From: Rhizobium laguerreae
GTDB taxonomy: Bacteria; Pseudomonadota; Alphaproteobacteria; Rhizobiales; Rhizobiaceae
NCBI RefSeq assembly: GCF_002008165.1
Contig: NZ_MRDM01000031.1
Location: 186,001 to 250,000 of the forward strand
Direction: 5' to 3'
DNA length: 64,000 nt
Below, one piece after another: positions 33,849 through 43,079 of the stretch. How positions within the stretch are numbered: position 1 is the first letter of the stretch; every line of letters starts with the position of its first letter. The position numbers and the translations under genes were made by a program. The notes under the pieces were generated by a model. That model saw nothing but the letters and a program-made list of their open reading frames with translations, made no database searches and was not told the DNA's origin.

Positions 33849-35132
33849 CTACCAGTTGGGCAGGCCGAGTTGCTTGGCCTGCTTGCGCACGTCGTCGTCA
33901 TAGAGCTTTGCCGCGTCGGCCGGCTGGCGAATACCGGAGCCGACTTCGACGGTGATCTGCTCGAGAGCCGGTCCCTTGATCGGCGAAACGAATTCCAGCG
34001 CCGGGGTCGTCTTGTCCTTGTCCTCGAAATAGGGAAGCATGTCCTTCACCGCAGGCGGTACGTCGGCAGGCAGACCGCAGCCGTCGATCAAGGGAGGCCC
34101 TTGCACGGTGTTGGTTTCCACCATGATCTTGCAGCCTTCGACGCTTCCTGCGAAATCCACGAATTTCTTCGCTTCCTCTGCGTGCTGACTGGTAAGGGGA
34201 ATGTAGAGGGCGGGCGGCATCCAGACCGTCAGGCCATTCGTCGCCGCGTCGTCGCTCGGCTGCGCGAAGAAACCGACATCTGCGAGGTTCTCGGGATAAT
34301 TCTGCTTGAGCGCGCCGATTGCGAAGCTCAGCATTGGATAATGCGCTGCCTCGCCGGTTGCCACCATTCTCAAGCCATCGTCGTAGCTTGCCGCGCCGAA
34401 ATCTTCGTTCATCAGGCCGGCGTCGTGAACGTCCTTCAGCCGTTCGAAGCCTTTCATGGCCGCCGGCGTCTGGGCATATTTCGCCTTGTTGGCGGTATAG
34501 TCCGCGGCAAAGTTCGGCACGGCGGCATGCAGGTTGTAATAGTCCGCCAGAACGAACAGCTGCGAGGTCCAGGTATCGCGATAGGTCTGCGCCACGGCGA
34601 CCTTGCCTGATGCCTTGACCTTGGCGTTGTTCGCCATGAAGTCCGCCCATGTCTTCGGGACTGACAAGCCGAGGTCCTGGTAGATTTTCCTGTTGTAGAG
34701 GACCCCGCCCGCCATCGCCGTGCCGAAGGGAACACCGTAGAGCTTGCCGTCGGCGCGGACGACCGACTTGAAGCCTTCGTCCACCGTCGCCTGCGACGCA
34801 AGACCGCTCAGATCGACAAGCGTCTGCGCGGGTTTCAGCGCCTGGAGCAGCGAGCCGGAATTATAGAGAAACACGTCGGACATCTCGCCCGTCGCTAGGC
34901 GCGTCTTGATGATGTTGTCACCCTCGCCACCGCCTGCCCGCGGCTCGATTTCGATCGTCACGTCGGGCGCCTTTGTCTGATAGGCGGCAACCAGTGCCTC
35001 GGCCGCCGCGACGGTGTCCGGGTTATTGTCGATCAGGAATGACAGCGTGGTGTCTGCATGCGACGGCCCGGCCGCGACCAGTGCCAAAAGCGCGGACGCG
35101 CCCGCAAGAATGAGCTTTATCCGATGTGTCAT
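33849..35132 (-). CDS. sugar ABC periplasmic binding protein (family 1)
   Basis: 427 residues with a Sec signal peptide (ILAGASALLALVAAGPSHA, cleavage before Asp). The mature protein begins TTLSFLIDNNPDTV and has the family 1 layout: GDNIIKTRLATGEMSDVF, YGVPFGTAMAGGVLYNRKIY, then KTWADF. It should bind short oligosaccharides or rhamnosides released outside the cell and hand them to the two permeases. It starts 37 bp after the rhamnosidase gene. Confidence 0.9.
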   Translation of the reverse strand: MTHRIKLILAGASALLALVAAGPSHADTTLSFLIDNNPDTVAAAEALVAAYQTKAPDVTIEIEPRAGGGEGDNIIKTRLATGEMSDVFLYNSGSLLQALKPAQTLVDLSGLASQATVDEGFKSVVRADGKLYGVPFGTAMAGGVLYNRKIYQDLGLSVPKTWADFMANNAKVKASGKVAVAQTYRDTWTSQLFVLADYYNLHAAVPNFAADYTANKAKYAQTPAAMKGFERLKDVHDAGLMNEDFGAASYDDGLRMVATGEAAHYPMLSFAIGALKQNYPENLADVGFFAQPSDDAATNGLTVWMPPALYIPLTSQHAEEAKKFVDFAGSVEGCKIMVETNTVQGPPLIDGCGLPADVPPAVKDMLPYFEDKDKTTPALEFVSPIKGPALEQITVEVGSGIRQPADAAKLYDDDVRKQAKQLGLPNW

Positions 35133-35169
35133 GACGTTCCTCCTCTGAACGGTGCGACGTGTATGCTCC

Positions 35170-37491
35170 TCAAGAATTGGGTAGGGAAAAGACTAGTCGG
35201 TGTGTCCCCGGGGCAAGAACGGCTTCCTCGACGACGGGCTCTCCGTCGAGCGACGGGTTTTGATGCCGTTTTCCGGGTCGGAAGCGGCCGATGCAGCCTT
35301 CCGGAAGGGTCAGCACATAGGTGATCTTGTTGCCGTCGCACTGCCAGCCGGCCTCGATGCGTCCCTGGCTGATATCATGATGGGCCGAAACCGGCGAAAG
35401 GGACGGAATCGGCGCCGGGTCGACAATGACCTCGGCAAATCCGGGTGCGCTCGGGCTCGGCGAAATTCCCGCGACGCTTTCGAACAGCCATTGGCAGACC
35501 GCGCCATAGGCATAGTGGTTGTAGCTGTTCATGTCGGGTTCGTAGATGGTGCCGTCAGGCGCCATGGAATCCCAGCGCTCCCAGATCGTCGTCGCCCCCT
35601 TCGACACCTGGTAGAGCCAGCCCGGCACATCCTCCTGCAGGAAGACTTTTTCGGCAAGATCGTCCATTCCGAGCTTCGTCAGGGCCGGCAGCAGGGCCGG
35701 CGTGCCGATGAAGCCAGTGCCGATCTTGTAGTCGGCATCGATGATCACCTGCCGAAAATGCTGCTGTGCGGCTTTCCTGTGCTGCGCCGGTATCAGGTCG
35801 TGGAGGAAGGCCAACGCATAGGACGTCTGGTCATTGTGCGCGAGCCGTCCCGCAGGCGTGATGAACTCGTTGGCGAATGTCAGCCGGATCTCGTTTACGC
35901 GCTGTTTCATCTTCTCTTCAAGGGCATGCTCGCCGAGAGTGGCTGCGATCCTTGCCAGAAGGTCGGTCGAGATGAAGTGGTAGAGCGTCGCCGCGCAATC
36001 GTCGGCGATCGTCGGACGAGGCTTTCGATTGTCGCCGACCGGCTGCAGCCAGTCGCCGAAGGTGAAGCCGCGGGCGCCCCAATGTGACGGCGGACGCACG
36101 AGCGGACCATCCGAGATGGACCAGACGAAATCGACCCAGCGCACCATCGAATCCAGGCACTCCGTCAGAACGGCCCGATCGCCGTAATGGGTGTAGAGTA
36201 CCCACGGGATGACGACGATCGCGTCGCCCCAGCCGGTCGAGCCGGCATAGCCCGGGAAATTGGCCGGATGTAAGCGCGTCGGATCCGGCGAGAAATGCGA
36301 GACGGCGCCGTCTTCGCGCTGATCGGCCATCACATCGCGCAGATATTTCCTGAGGAACGACTGGCTGTCGCTCAGCCAGCACGCGGTTGCGGCAAACACC
36401 TGGGCATCGCCCGTCCAGCCGAGGCGTTCGTCGCGCTGCGGGCAATCGGTCGGCACTTCGACGAAATTCGCGCGTTGCGACCAGATGGTATTCTCGACGA
36501 GGCGATTGACCAGCGCATTGCCCGAGGTGAAGCCGCCGGCAGGCTCGGGCACAGATGAGATCGGGATGGATGCGATTGCGAGGATCTTCGCATCGCCCTT
36601 GATCGTCACCCTGGCATAGCGGAAGCCGTGGAAGGTGAAATGCGGCGCGTAGGTCTCGTCGCCGTCTCCCCGCAGCGTGTAGACGGTGTGCGCGGCGGCC
36701 GTGCGATAGTTGCGATTGTCGAAATGACGGTCGGGACCGAGAACTTCCGAATGCTCCACCCGGACTTCGGCGCCGGCAGCGCCTCGGACGGTATATCTAA
36801 CATAGCCGCCGGCATTCTGGCCGAAGTCATAGACCGTCCTGCCGCCATCGTCAGTCCAGCTTTCGACCGGAGCAAGCGGCTGCAACTCCCGCACCGCCGC
36901 AGTTTCATGCGCGACGAGCAGCGCCCTGTCGAACGGCAATCTTTCGGTGCCGTGGGTCTCGGCATAGTTTTCCTCGCGGGCATCATAGACTTCGCCAAAG
37001 TAGATCCCCGACTGCAGGATCGGCAAAACACCGCTTCGCCATGTCGTGTCGGTGGAAAGAACGGTGCCATCAGCTCCGATCAGATCCGCAATGGCGCCGA
37101 TCCTGTCGCCCCAGCAGTTCGGGATCGCCTTGGCGCCCCACATCAAGGGCGATCGGTACCATCCGTCGGCAAGCCAGATTTCAATGCGGTTCGGCCCCGG
37201 CTTGAGCAGGGTCGAGACGTCGTATCGCTGATAGGCAATGCGATCGTCGTAGTTCGTCCAGCCTGGTGTCAAGAGGTCACTGCCGACGCGGACGCCGTTG
37301 ATGAAGCAGCGGTAGAGGCCAAGTGCGGAGATAAAGAGCTCGACGGGAAGCTTGGCGCCATCATGTTCGAAAGTCTTGGAGACGAAGCTTGCGGCCGTAC
37401 CCTGGCCGCCGTCCGATAGTGGCGCGATCATATCCCCGGACCAGGCGCGCGAAACGAGGTTGCCGCTGATGGCTGCCGGCTGAAAGTTCAT
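35170..37491 (-). CDS. alpha-L-rhamnosidase (GH78)
   Basis: 773 residues. It hydrolyses terminal alpha-L-rhamnose from plant glycosides, rhamnogalacturonan or bacterial polysaccharides. The N-terminal beta-sandwich part has SALGLYRCFINGVRVGSDLL, TPGWTNYDDRIAYQRYDV and WLADGWYRSP. The catalytic barrel has FVEVPTDCPQRDERLGWTGD with its acidic residues, and FGDWLQP; the C-terminal strand domain starts near residue 680. There is no signal peptide, so it acts in the cytoplasm on imported substrate. ATG 37491 follows AGGAGG. It leads the operon and lies under the LacI-type operator at 37507-37540. Confidence 0.95.
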   Translation of the reverse strand: MNFQPAAISGNLVSRAWSGDMIAPLSDGGQGTAASFVSKTFEHDGAKLPVELFISALGLYRCFINGVRVGSDLLTPGWTNYDDRIAYQRYDVSTLLKPGPNRIEIWLADGWYRSPLMWGAKAIPNCWGDRIGAIADLIGADGTVLSTDTTWRSGVLPILQSGIYFGEVYDAREENYAETHGTERLPFDRALLVAHETAAVRELQPLAPVESWTDDGGRTVYDFGQNAGGYVRYTVRGAAGAEVRVEHSEVLGPDRHFDNRNYRTAAAHTVYTLRGDGDETYAPHFTFHGFRYARVTIKGDAKILAIASIPISSVPEPAGGFTSGNALVNRLVENTIWSQRANFVEVPTDCPQRDERLGWTGDAQVFAATACWLSDSQSFLRKYLRDVMADQREDGAVSHFSPDPTRLHPANFPGYAGSTGWGDAIVVIPWVLYTHYGDRAVLTECLDSMVRWVDFVWSISDGPLVRPPSHWGARGFTFGDWLQPVGDNRKPRPTIADDCAATLYHFISTDLLARIAATLGEHALEEKMKQRVNEIRLTFANEFITPAGRLAHNDQTSYALAFLHDLIPAQHRKAAQQHFRQVIIDADYKIGTGFIGTPALLPALTKLGMDDLAEKVFLQEDVPGWLYQVSKGATTIWERWDSMAPDGTIYEPDMNSYNHYAYGAVCQWLFESVAGISPSPSAPGFAEVIVDPAPIPSLSPVSAHHDISQGRIEAGWQCDGNKITYVLTLPEGCIGRFRPGKRHQNPSLDGEPVVEEAVLAPGTHRLVFSLPNS

Positions 37492-37506
37492 CAAGTCCTC
37501 CCGACG

Positions 37507-37540
37507 AATGTAGAACGTTCTCCATATAACGTTCTACATT
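37507..37540. promoter_or_regulatory. LacI-type double operator upstream of the rhamnosidase operon
   Basis: AATGTAGAACGTT (37507-37519) and AACGTTCTACATT (37528-37540) are perfect 13-bp inverted arms 8 bp apart. Each arm includes an AACGTT dyad with the central CG step usual for LacI-family sites. It lies between the start codons of the rhamnosidase operon and the divergent lacI-type gene. Confidence 0.75.
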
Positions 37541-37633
37541 TTCTTCGGAAGCGCAATAGAATTTTCGTTGCCAGTCTGCCATGGTGATTCTGCGGGCGAT
37601 GTTGAAGACCCGCAGCCGCAAGCCAGAGAGTTC

Positions 37634-38692
37634 ATGTCAATCGAAGACAAACAAAAGCCGCAACGAAACGGTCGCGTGACGATCCGGACCGTGGCAGCTC
37701 ACGCAGGCGTATCGGTCGCAGCGGTTTCCAAGGTGATGCGAAATGCCTATGGCGTCAGTGATGCGCTGCGCGCAAGAGTGACCGATGCCATCGAGACACT
37801 CGCCTATCGCCCTTCGCGGGCAGCTAGAGGGCTGCGTGGCCGGAGTTTCACCATCGGCGTGCTCTTGATCGATATTCGCAATCCCTTCCTTCCGGAGGTG
37901 ATTGCCGGCGTGAACGAGGTGCTTGGGCCTTCGCACTACCAGGCGATGATCGGCGTCAGCGATGCGCGCGTGCAGCTGGAGACGTCGTTGATCGAGTCGA
38001 TGATCGACTACAAGATGGACGGCCTTATCCTCGTTGCGCCGCGTTTGCCCTCGGAGATCCTCGCAAAATTCGCGGTCCAGATACCGATCGTCGCCGTCGG
38101 TTACCACAATGCCAGCGCCTCGGCCTTCGACACCGTCAATGCCGACGATCAGCGCGGGGCGGAGATTGCCGTAGAAGCGCTTCTGGCCTGCGGCTATCGC
38201 GATATCGAAATGCTCAGCCTTGGCGAGCGCCAGGGGCACGCGGTCTCCGTCGTCCGCCAGCGTGAGATCGGGTTTCGCCGGGCGATGCAGCGTGGCGGGC
38301 TCGGCTCCTCGCCAGCGATCGGCAAAATTCCCATTGCTTCGCCGAAGCGGGAAGAGGCGATGCGAAAGTTCCTATCGAGGAAGGACAGGCCGCGCGCCGT
38401 ATTCTGCTGGAGCGATCTCGACGCGATTACCCTTCTGAGCCTGGCTATGGAGATGGGTGTGCGCGTGCCCGAAGACCTCGCCGTCATCGGATACGACAAT
38501 TCGTCGACCGCGGCACTCGGCCTCGTCAATCTCGCAAGCATCGACCAGTCGGGCAGGGAGCTTGGCCAGATAGCAACTCGAGCCCTCATTTCCAGAATAG
38601 AAGGCCGCACCGCTTCCGAGCATATTTTCCAGATACCGTCGCTGGTCAGCCGCAACAGCCTGACCCGTTCCGGCAATTCCACGGATAGATAA
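37634..38692 (+). CDS. LacI-family regulator of the rhamnosidase operon
   Basis: 352 residues. The helix-turn-helix is at about 17-40 (VTIRTVAAHAGVSVAAVSKV) with the hinge helix YRPSRAARGLRG. The sugar-binding core starts FTIGVLLIDIRNPFLPEV and ends with VIGYDNSSTAALGLVNLASI. ATG 37634 is chosen because AGAGAG precedes it and the HTH then starts at the usual distance; the frame is open to 37568. Divergent from the operon and next to its operator, it is very likely the local repressor. Confidence 0.92.
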   Translation: MSIEDKQKPQRNGRVTIRTVAAHAGVSVAAVSKVMRNAYGVSDALRARVTDAIETLAYRPSRAARGLRGRSFTIGVLLIDIRNPFLPEVIAGVNEVLGPSHYQAMIGVSDARVQLETSLIESMIDYKMDGLILVAPRLPSEILAKFAVQIPIVAVGYHNASASAFDTVNADDQRGAEIAVEALLACGYRDIEMLSLGERQGHAVSVVRQREIGFRRAMQRGGLGSSPAIGKIPIASPKREEAMRKFLSRKDRPRAVFCWSDLDAITLLSLAMEMGVRVPEDLAVIGYDNSSTAALGLVNLASIDQSGRELGQIATRALISRIEGRTASEHIFQIPSLVSRNSLTRSGNSTDR

Positions 38693-38732
38693 TAGCGCGC
38701 CGCCGCCGTGTCACTGTTCGTTGCCGTCGTTT

Positions 38733-39767
38733 TCAGTCGGATTGAAGGGGGCTGCCGCAAGACTGCCGCACGACCAGGCGACACGGCAATCGGGTGATGC
38801 CGGCAGGGACCGGTTCACCCTTGGAGAGGCTGAGGATTGCCAGGCCGGCGCGATGGCCCAGTTCCTTCAACTCCATGTCGATGGTGGTCAGCGGCGGGCG
38901 CGTTTGCCGTGCGACGACCTCCCAATTGTCGAACCCGACCACGGCGACATCCGTGGGAATCTCCACATTGAGGTCGCGCAGCGCGTCGATGACGCCGCGG
39001 GCGATCTCGTCACTGCCGCAGAAGATGGCGTCGGGCTTTGGGCCGGGCCGGGCAAAGACCGTCTGGACGGCTTCGTGACCCCATTCCTCCGACCACTCGC
39101 CGAACATCGCTTCGGCACCGTCGCCGCAGGCGTCGAGATAGGATTGGGCGCGGATGCGAGCGGCCAGGTAATCCCGCGGGCCGGTGATGTGCAGGATCCG
39201 CGACCGGCCTAGTTCCTTGAGATGGTCGACGGCGAGGCGCGCGCCCTGTTCGTCGTCGGGAAAGAAGGTGACGCTGTCGGCCGGTCCCTCGGCAAAGACG
39301 TAGACGACGGGTATCGGCAAGCGGGACAGCTGGACCGGCGGCGCGAGGTCGAGGCGCGTCGCGGTGAATATGATGCCGTCGACCTGCCTGTCGAGCAGCG
39401 CCTCCAGGTGCAGCTGGGCGAGCCTTGGATCATTGTTCGTGGCGCAGAGGAAGACGGAAACGCCGTGATCGACCAACACTTCCGACACCCCGGCCGCCAT
39501 TGGCAGCGTCAGTCTGCCATAGGTGTCGTTGGTCAGCATGCCGATCGCATGGCTTCGCTTGCTTAGCAACCCACGGGCGAGTGCGTTCGGCCGAAACCCA
39601 ATCTCTTCTGCCACACGCCGGACCCGTTCGCGCGTCTCCGCATTCGTCCGGCCGGTGCCGTTCAGCGCGTTCGACGCCGTCGAAATGCTGACGCCCGCAG
39701 CCTTCGCCACGTCGTAGATCGTCCGTCTCCGATCACCGGTATTCTTCAAACCACGCCTCGTCTTCAA
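38733..39767 (-). CDS. LacI-family regulator of the arabinofuranosidase operon
   Basis: 344 residues from a TTG at 39767; a second TTG at 39749 has a better ribosome site (GAGG) and may be the true start. The helix-turn-helix is TIYDVAKAAGVSISTASNALNG, the hinge FRPNALARGLLSKRS, and the ligand core begins HAIGMLTNDTYGRLTLP. It is divergent from the binding protein gene at 39929, with two operator copies 5 to 53 bp upstream of its start. It ends tail to tail, 40 bp from the other LacI gene. Confidence 0.9.
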   Translation of the reverse strand: MKTRRGLKNTGDRRRTIYDVAKAAGVSISTASNALNGTGRTNAETRERVRRVAEEIGFRPNALARGLLSKRSHAIGMLTNDTYGRLTLPMAAGVSEVLVDHGVSVFLCATNNDPRLAQLHLEALLDRQVDGIIFTATRLDLAPPVQLSRLPIPVVYVFAEGPADSVTFFPDDEQGARLAVDHLKELGRSRILHITGPRDYLAARIRAQSYLDACGDGAEAMFGEWSEEWGHEAVQTVFARPGPKPDAIFCGSDEIARGVIDALRDLNVEIPTDVAVVGFDNWEVVARQTRPPLTTIDMELKELGHRAGLAILSLSKGEPVPAGITRLPCRLVVRQSCGSPLQSD

Positions 39768-39771
39768 TTTA

Positions 39772-39789
39772 TGCTAAAAGCTTTTAGCA
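39772..39789. promoter_or_regulatory. LacI-type operator, perfect 18-bp palindrome
   Basis: TGCTAAAAGCTTTTAGCA, a perfect palindrome in the divergent gap between the LacI gene and the binding protein gene. It is paired with a weaker copy centred 31 bp away. Confidence 0.8.
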
Positions 39790-39802
39790 GAAAAAATCGT
39801 GC

Positions 39803-39820
39803 TGTTAAAAGGTTTTATCA
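39803..39820. promoter_or_regulatory. second, degenerate copy of the LacI-type operator
   Basis: TGTTAAAAGGTTTTATCA matches the perfect copy at 15 of 18 positions. Its centre is 31 bp, about three DNA turns, from the first, so two dimers could bind on one face. Confidence 0.65.
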
Positions 39821-39928
39821 ATCGCACACGTGATTTATGCACACAGACTGTCGACACCAAAAAAATTCTGATTTAACGTCCGTTTCGTCCGAAGGCCTGA
39901 GGCCTGAACGAGAAAAAGGGGAACAAGC

Positions 39929-41176
39929 ATGCTTCGACTGAAAACAACGATCACTGCTCTTGCGCTGCTGGCAAGCTCTTCTCTCGCCAGCGCCGAAGAA
40001 ATCACCCTATGGGTGCGCACGTCCTCCGGCGCCGTCCTTCAGGGGCTGGCCGACAAATACAACGCATCGCACGCCGACAAGGTCAACGTTACCCAGATCA
40101 CGGCAGAGCAGATGGTGCCGAAGCTGGGTGCGGCGATTGCCGGCAGCGCGGCTCCTGACGGCGCCGTGCTCGACCTGATCTATCTCCCGACCTTTGCCGC
40201 GGCGGATGGTCTCGAGGATATCTCCGACTTCGTGAAGGGCCTACCCTATTCCTCGGCGATGAGCCCGTCCCACATCCGCCTTGCCACCTATGACGGCAAG
40301 ATCTACGGCGTGCCGGCCCTGCCGGATGCCTCGATCATCGCCTATAACACCGATCTCTTCACCAAGGCCGGCCTCGATCCCAACAAGGCGCCGGCATCGA
40401 TGGAGGAGATCGCCGCCGATGCCAAAAAGATCGCCGCGCTCGGCAACGAGACCTACGGCTTCTATTTCGTGGCGAATTCGGGAAGCTGGCTGATCTACGA
40501 CTTCCTGCCGCATCTTTGGGCCGCCAATGCCGATGTGCTGAGCGATGATGGCCGTAGCGCCACGGTCGATACGCCGGCGCTGCGTGAGACCATCGCTGCC
40601 TATCGCGATATGTGGAAGGCCGGTGCGATCCATCCGACCTCGCGTTCCGGCAACGGCAACAATGCCGTCGAGGCCTTCGCCTCGGGCAAGGTCGGCATCC
40701 TGATGACCGGCTCCTACATCGTCAATCTGCTGACCAGCAAATTTCCCGATGTGAAATTCGCCGTTGCACCGATCCCCGGGCCGAAGGGCGGTGAATCGAG
40801 CTTTGCCGGCGGTGACACGCTTTCCCTGATAAAGGGCATCAGCGACGAGAAGAAGAAAGTCGCGCTCGATTTCGTCAATTTCTACATGCAGCCCGAGCAG
40901 CAGGTCTATATCACCCAGGAATCGGGGATGCCCTCGCGCACCGACCTCGCAGCGGAAGCCTATGCAAAGTTCGACCCGCGCAATCTCGTCGCCTACAATA
41001 TCCTCGCCAATGCGCGCACGCCCTACACATTTTCGTCCGACGAACTCTTCGTCAGCCGCACCGGACCCTTCCTCAATCTGATCCAGGGCACGATCTTCGG
41101 TGACGATGTCGACGGAACGATCGCCAAGACGCAGGCCGACTTCACCCGCATCCTCGAACGCACCAATCCGAACTGA
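39929..41176 (+). CDS. sugar ABC periplasmic binding protein (family 1)
   Basis: 415 residues with a Sec signal peptide (ITALALLASSSLASA, cleavage before Glu). The mature protein begins EEITLWVRTSSGAVL; YGVPALPDASIIAYNTDLF, GNNAVEAFASGKVGILMTGSY and FAGGDTLSLIKG are typical of the oligosaccharide-binding group. The ribosome site AAGGGGAACAAGC is strong. It should capture arabinofuranosyl oligosaccharides, judged by the GH127 gene in the operon. A hairpin follows its stop. Confidence 0.9.
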   Translation: MLRLKTTITALALLASSSLASAEEITLWVRTSSGAVLQGLADKYNASHADKVNVTQITAEQMVPKLGAAIAGSAAPDGAVLDLIYLPTFAAADGLEDISDFVKGLPYSSAMSPSHIRLATYDGKIYGVPALPDASIIAYNTDLFTKAGLDPNKAPASMEEIAADAKKIAALGNETYGFYFVANSGSWLIYDFLPHLWAANADVLSDDGRSATVDTPALRETIAAYRDMWKAGAIHPTSRSGNGNNAVEAFASGKVGILMTGSYIVNLLTSKFPDVKFAVAPIPGPKGGESSFAGGDTLSLIKGISDEKKKVALDFVNFYMQPEQQVYITQESGMPSRTDLAAEAYAKFDPRNLVAYNILANARTPYTFSSDELFVSRTGPFLNLIQGTIFGDDVDGTIAKTQADFTRILERTNPN

Positions 41177-41190
41177 ATCCGACGGGGCTT

Positions 41191-41218
41191 CGGCAGGGTA
41201 TTCACGGATGCCCTGCCG
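41191..41218 (+). terminator. intercistronic hairpin after the binding protein gene
   Basis: CGGCAGGG (41191-41198) and CCCTGCCG (41211-41218) form an 8-bp perfect stem with a 12-base loop. It comes before the permease ribosome site (AAGGAGGAG) and likely limits or protects the transcript. Confidence 0.6.
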
Positions 41219-41260
41219 TTCCCTTCACATCTCGACATTCAAACGGAAGGAGGAGTTGCG

Positions 41261-42184
41261 GTGATACCCTCGACACTTCGCAACCGGAGGCGCACAGCCG
41301 CTACCGGAGAGCCCGAGCCGAAGGGTTGGCTCGGCCTTGCCTTCATCTTGCCGGGCTTGCTGTTCATCGTCGTGCTCTTCCTCGTGCCGCTTGTCATGAC
41401 CGTCTGGATGAGCTTCTACAACTGGCCGCTTCTCGGCCGGACGAAGTTCGTCGGCCTGTCCAACTATGCCGAACTGATCGGCGACACCCAGCTCTGGCAT
41501 TCCCTGGGCTTCACGCTGCTCTACACCGTGCTGGTCACGGCTGCGATCTTCCTGGTGGCCTTTCCCCTGGCGCTGCTCGTCGACCGGCCGCTGCGTATCG
41601 CCGGTTTTTTCCGCACGATCTATTTCATGCCTGTCGTCATCGGCTTCGGGGCGGCCTCGACATTGTGGATGTGGCTGCTCAATCCAGATAGCGGCGTCTT
41701 TGCGCAGCTGTTGCGCGGCGCGGGCATCATCGACAGCGCGCCGAGGCCGCTTGAAAGTTTCTGGCCGGCGCTCGGCGTCGTCATCCTGATGGTCGTCTGG
41801 AAAACGGCGGGCTTCACGATGATCATCCTCCTGACCGGCCTTCAGAGCATTTCGAACGACGTCATCGAAGCCGCCAGGATCGACGGCGCCAGCGTCTGGA
41901 GCCGGTTTCGCCGGATCACGCTGCCTTTGATGAGAAACTCGGTGGTGCTGGCGCTCGTCCTCAACGTCACTTCATCGATGCTGGCCTTCGATCAGTTCTT
42001 CATCATCACCCAGGGCGGCCCTGAGAACAGCACGATCTCCGCGGTCTTCTCGATCTATCTCGCGTCGTTCTCATCCTACCGTCTCGGTTACGGCTCGGCG
42101 ATCTCCTTTGCCCTGCTCGTCGTCCTGGTGGCGATCAGCGCGATCCAGTTCGTCCTGCTGCGCCAGCGGCCGGAGGAGGGTTGA
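41261..42184 (+). CDS. sugar ABC permease (MalF type)
   Basis: 307 residues from a GTG at 41261 with AAGGAGGAG upstream. Six membrane helices (first LAFILPGLLFIVVLFLVPLVM). The coupling loop is IEAARIDGASVWSRFRRITLPLMR. It shares one base with the next permease (TGATG). Confidence 0.9.
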   Translation: MIPSTLRNRRRTAATGEPEPKGWLGLAFILPGLLFIVVLFLVPLVMTVWMSFYNWPLLGRTKFVGLSNYAELIGDTQLWHSLGFTLLYTVLVTAAIFLVAFPLALLVDRPLRIAGFFRTIYFMPVVIGFGAASTLWMWLLNPDSGVFAQLLRGAGIIDSAPRPLESFWPALGVVILMVVWKTAGFTMIILLTGLQSISNDVIEAARIDGASVWSRFRRITLPLMRNSVVLALVLNVTSSMLAFDQFFIITQGGPENSTISAVFSIYLASFSSYRLGYGSAISFALLVVLVAISAIQFVLLRQRPEEG

Positions 42185-43053
42185 TGGAACGGCTCAACCA
42201 CAAACTCGCAGCGAAGCCGGTGAGCGAGCGGCTCGGTTATCTCGCCTTCGTTCTGGCGGCATGCGTCTTTGCCGTCTTCTTCGTTATGCCGATCGTCTGG
42301 TCCTTCGCCAATTCCTTCAAACCCGCGGCCGCAGCACTTGCCGATCCGGCAGCGCTTTTCTCGAAGGCATTCTCGCTCGAAAACTACCGCCGTCTCGAAC
42401 ATGTCGGCGCCGGCTGGTACGTCTATGCCGGTAATTCGGTGCTGATTGCCGCCGGAACGGTGGCCCTGACGGTACTCGTCTCGGTGCCGGCGGGATACGG
42501 TTTTTCGAAATTCCGCTTTCCCGGCCAGTCGCTGCTCTTCGTGCTGATCATGGCAACGATGATGATCCCGTTCCAGTCGATCCTGACGCCGCTTTTCCTG
42601 ATCCTGAAAGTCTTCCGGCTGCAGAACAATCTTTTCGGCCTGGTGCTGATCTACGTGACCTTCCAGCTTCCTTTTTCCGTTTTCATGATGCGCAACGCCT
42701 TCGACGCGGTGCCGAAGGCGTTGATCGAAGCGGCGCGGATAGATGGCGCGTCGCAGGCGACGATCCTGCGCCGGATCATGCTGCCGATCGCGCTTCCCGG
42801 TGTCGCCACCGTTGCCATGTTCGCCTTCCTGAATTCCTGGAACGAATTCCTCGCTGCCCTCATCTTTCTGTCCGATCAGAACAAGTTCACGCTGCCGATC
42901 ATGCTGGTGAATGTTTCGTCGGGCATCTATGGCATCATCGACTGGGGCGCGCTTCAGGCCGGCATAGCCGTGACTATGGTTCCCTGCATCCTGCTTTTCC
43001 TTCTCTTGCAACGATATTACGTGCGCGGCCTGACGGCCGGCGCCGTGAAGTAA
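42184..43053 (+). CDS. sugar ABC permease (MalG type)
   Basis: 289 residues with six membrane helices (first LAFVLAACVFAVFFVMPIVW). The coupling loop is LIEAARIDGASQATILRRIMLPIALPG, and the C-terminus VRGLTAGAVK is the usual MalG end. Coupled to the MalF-type gene by the shared TGATG. Confidence 0.9.
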   Translation: MERLNHKLAAKPVSERLGYLAFVLAACVFAVFFVMPIVWSFANSFKPAAAALADPAALFSKAFSLENYRRLEHVGAGWYVYAGNSVLIAAGTVALTVLVSVPAGYGFSKFRFPGQSLLFVLIMATMMIPFQSILTPLFLILKVFRLQNNLFGLVLIYVTFQLPFSVFMMRNAFDAVPKALIEAARIDGASQATILRRIMLPIALPGVATVAMFAFLNSWNEFLAALIFLSDQNKFTLPIMLVNVSSGIYGIIDWGALQAGIAVTMVPCILLFLLLQRYYVRGLTAGAVK

Positions 43054-43079
43054 CAGCGCTCGTCCGCTCAGGAGTCCTC

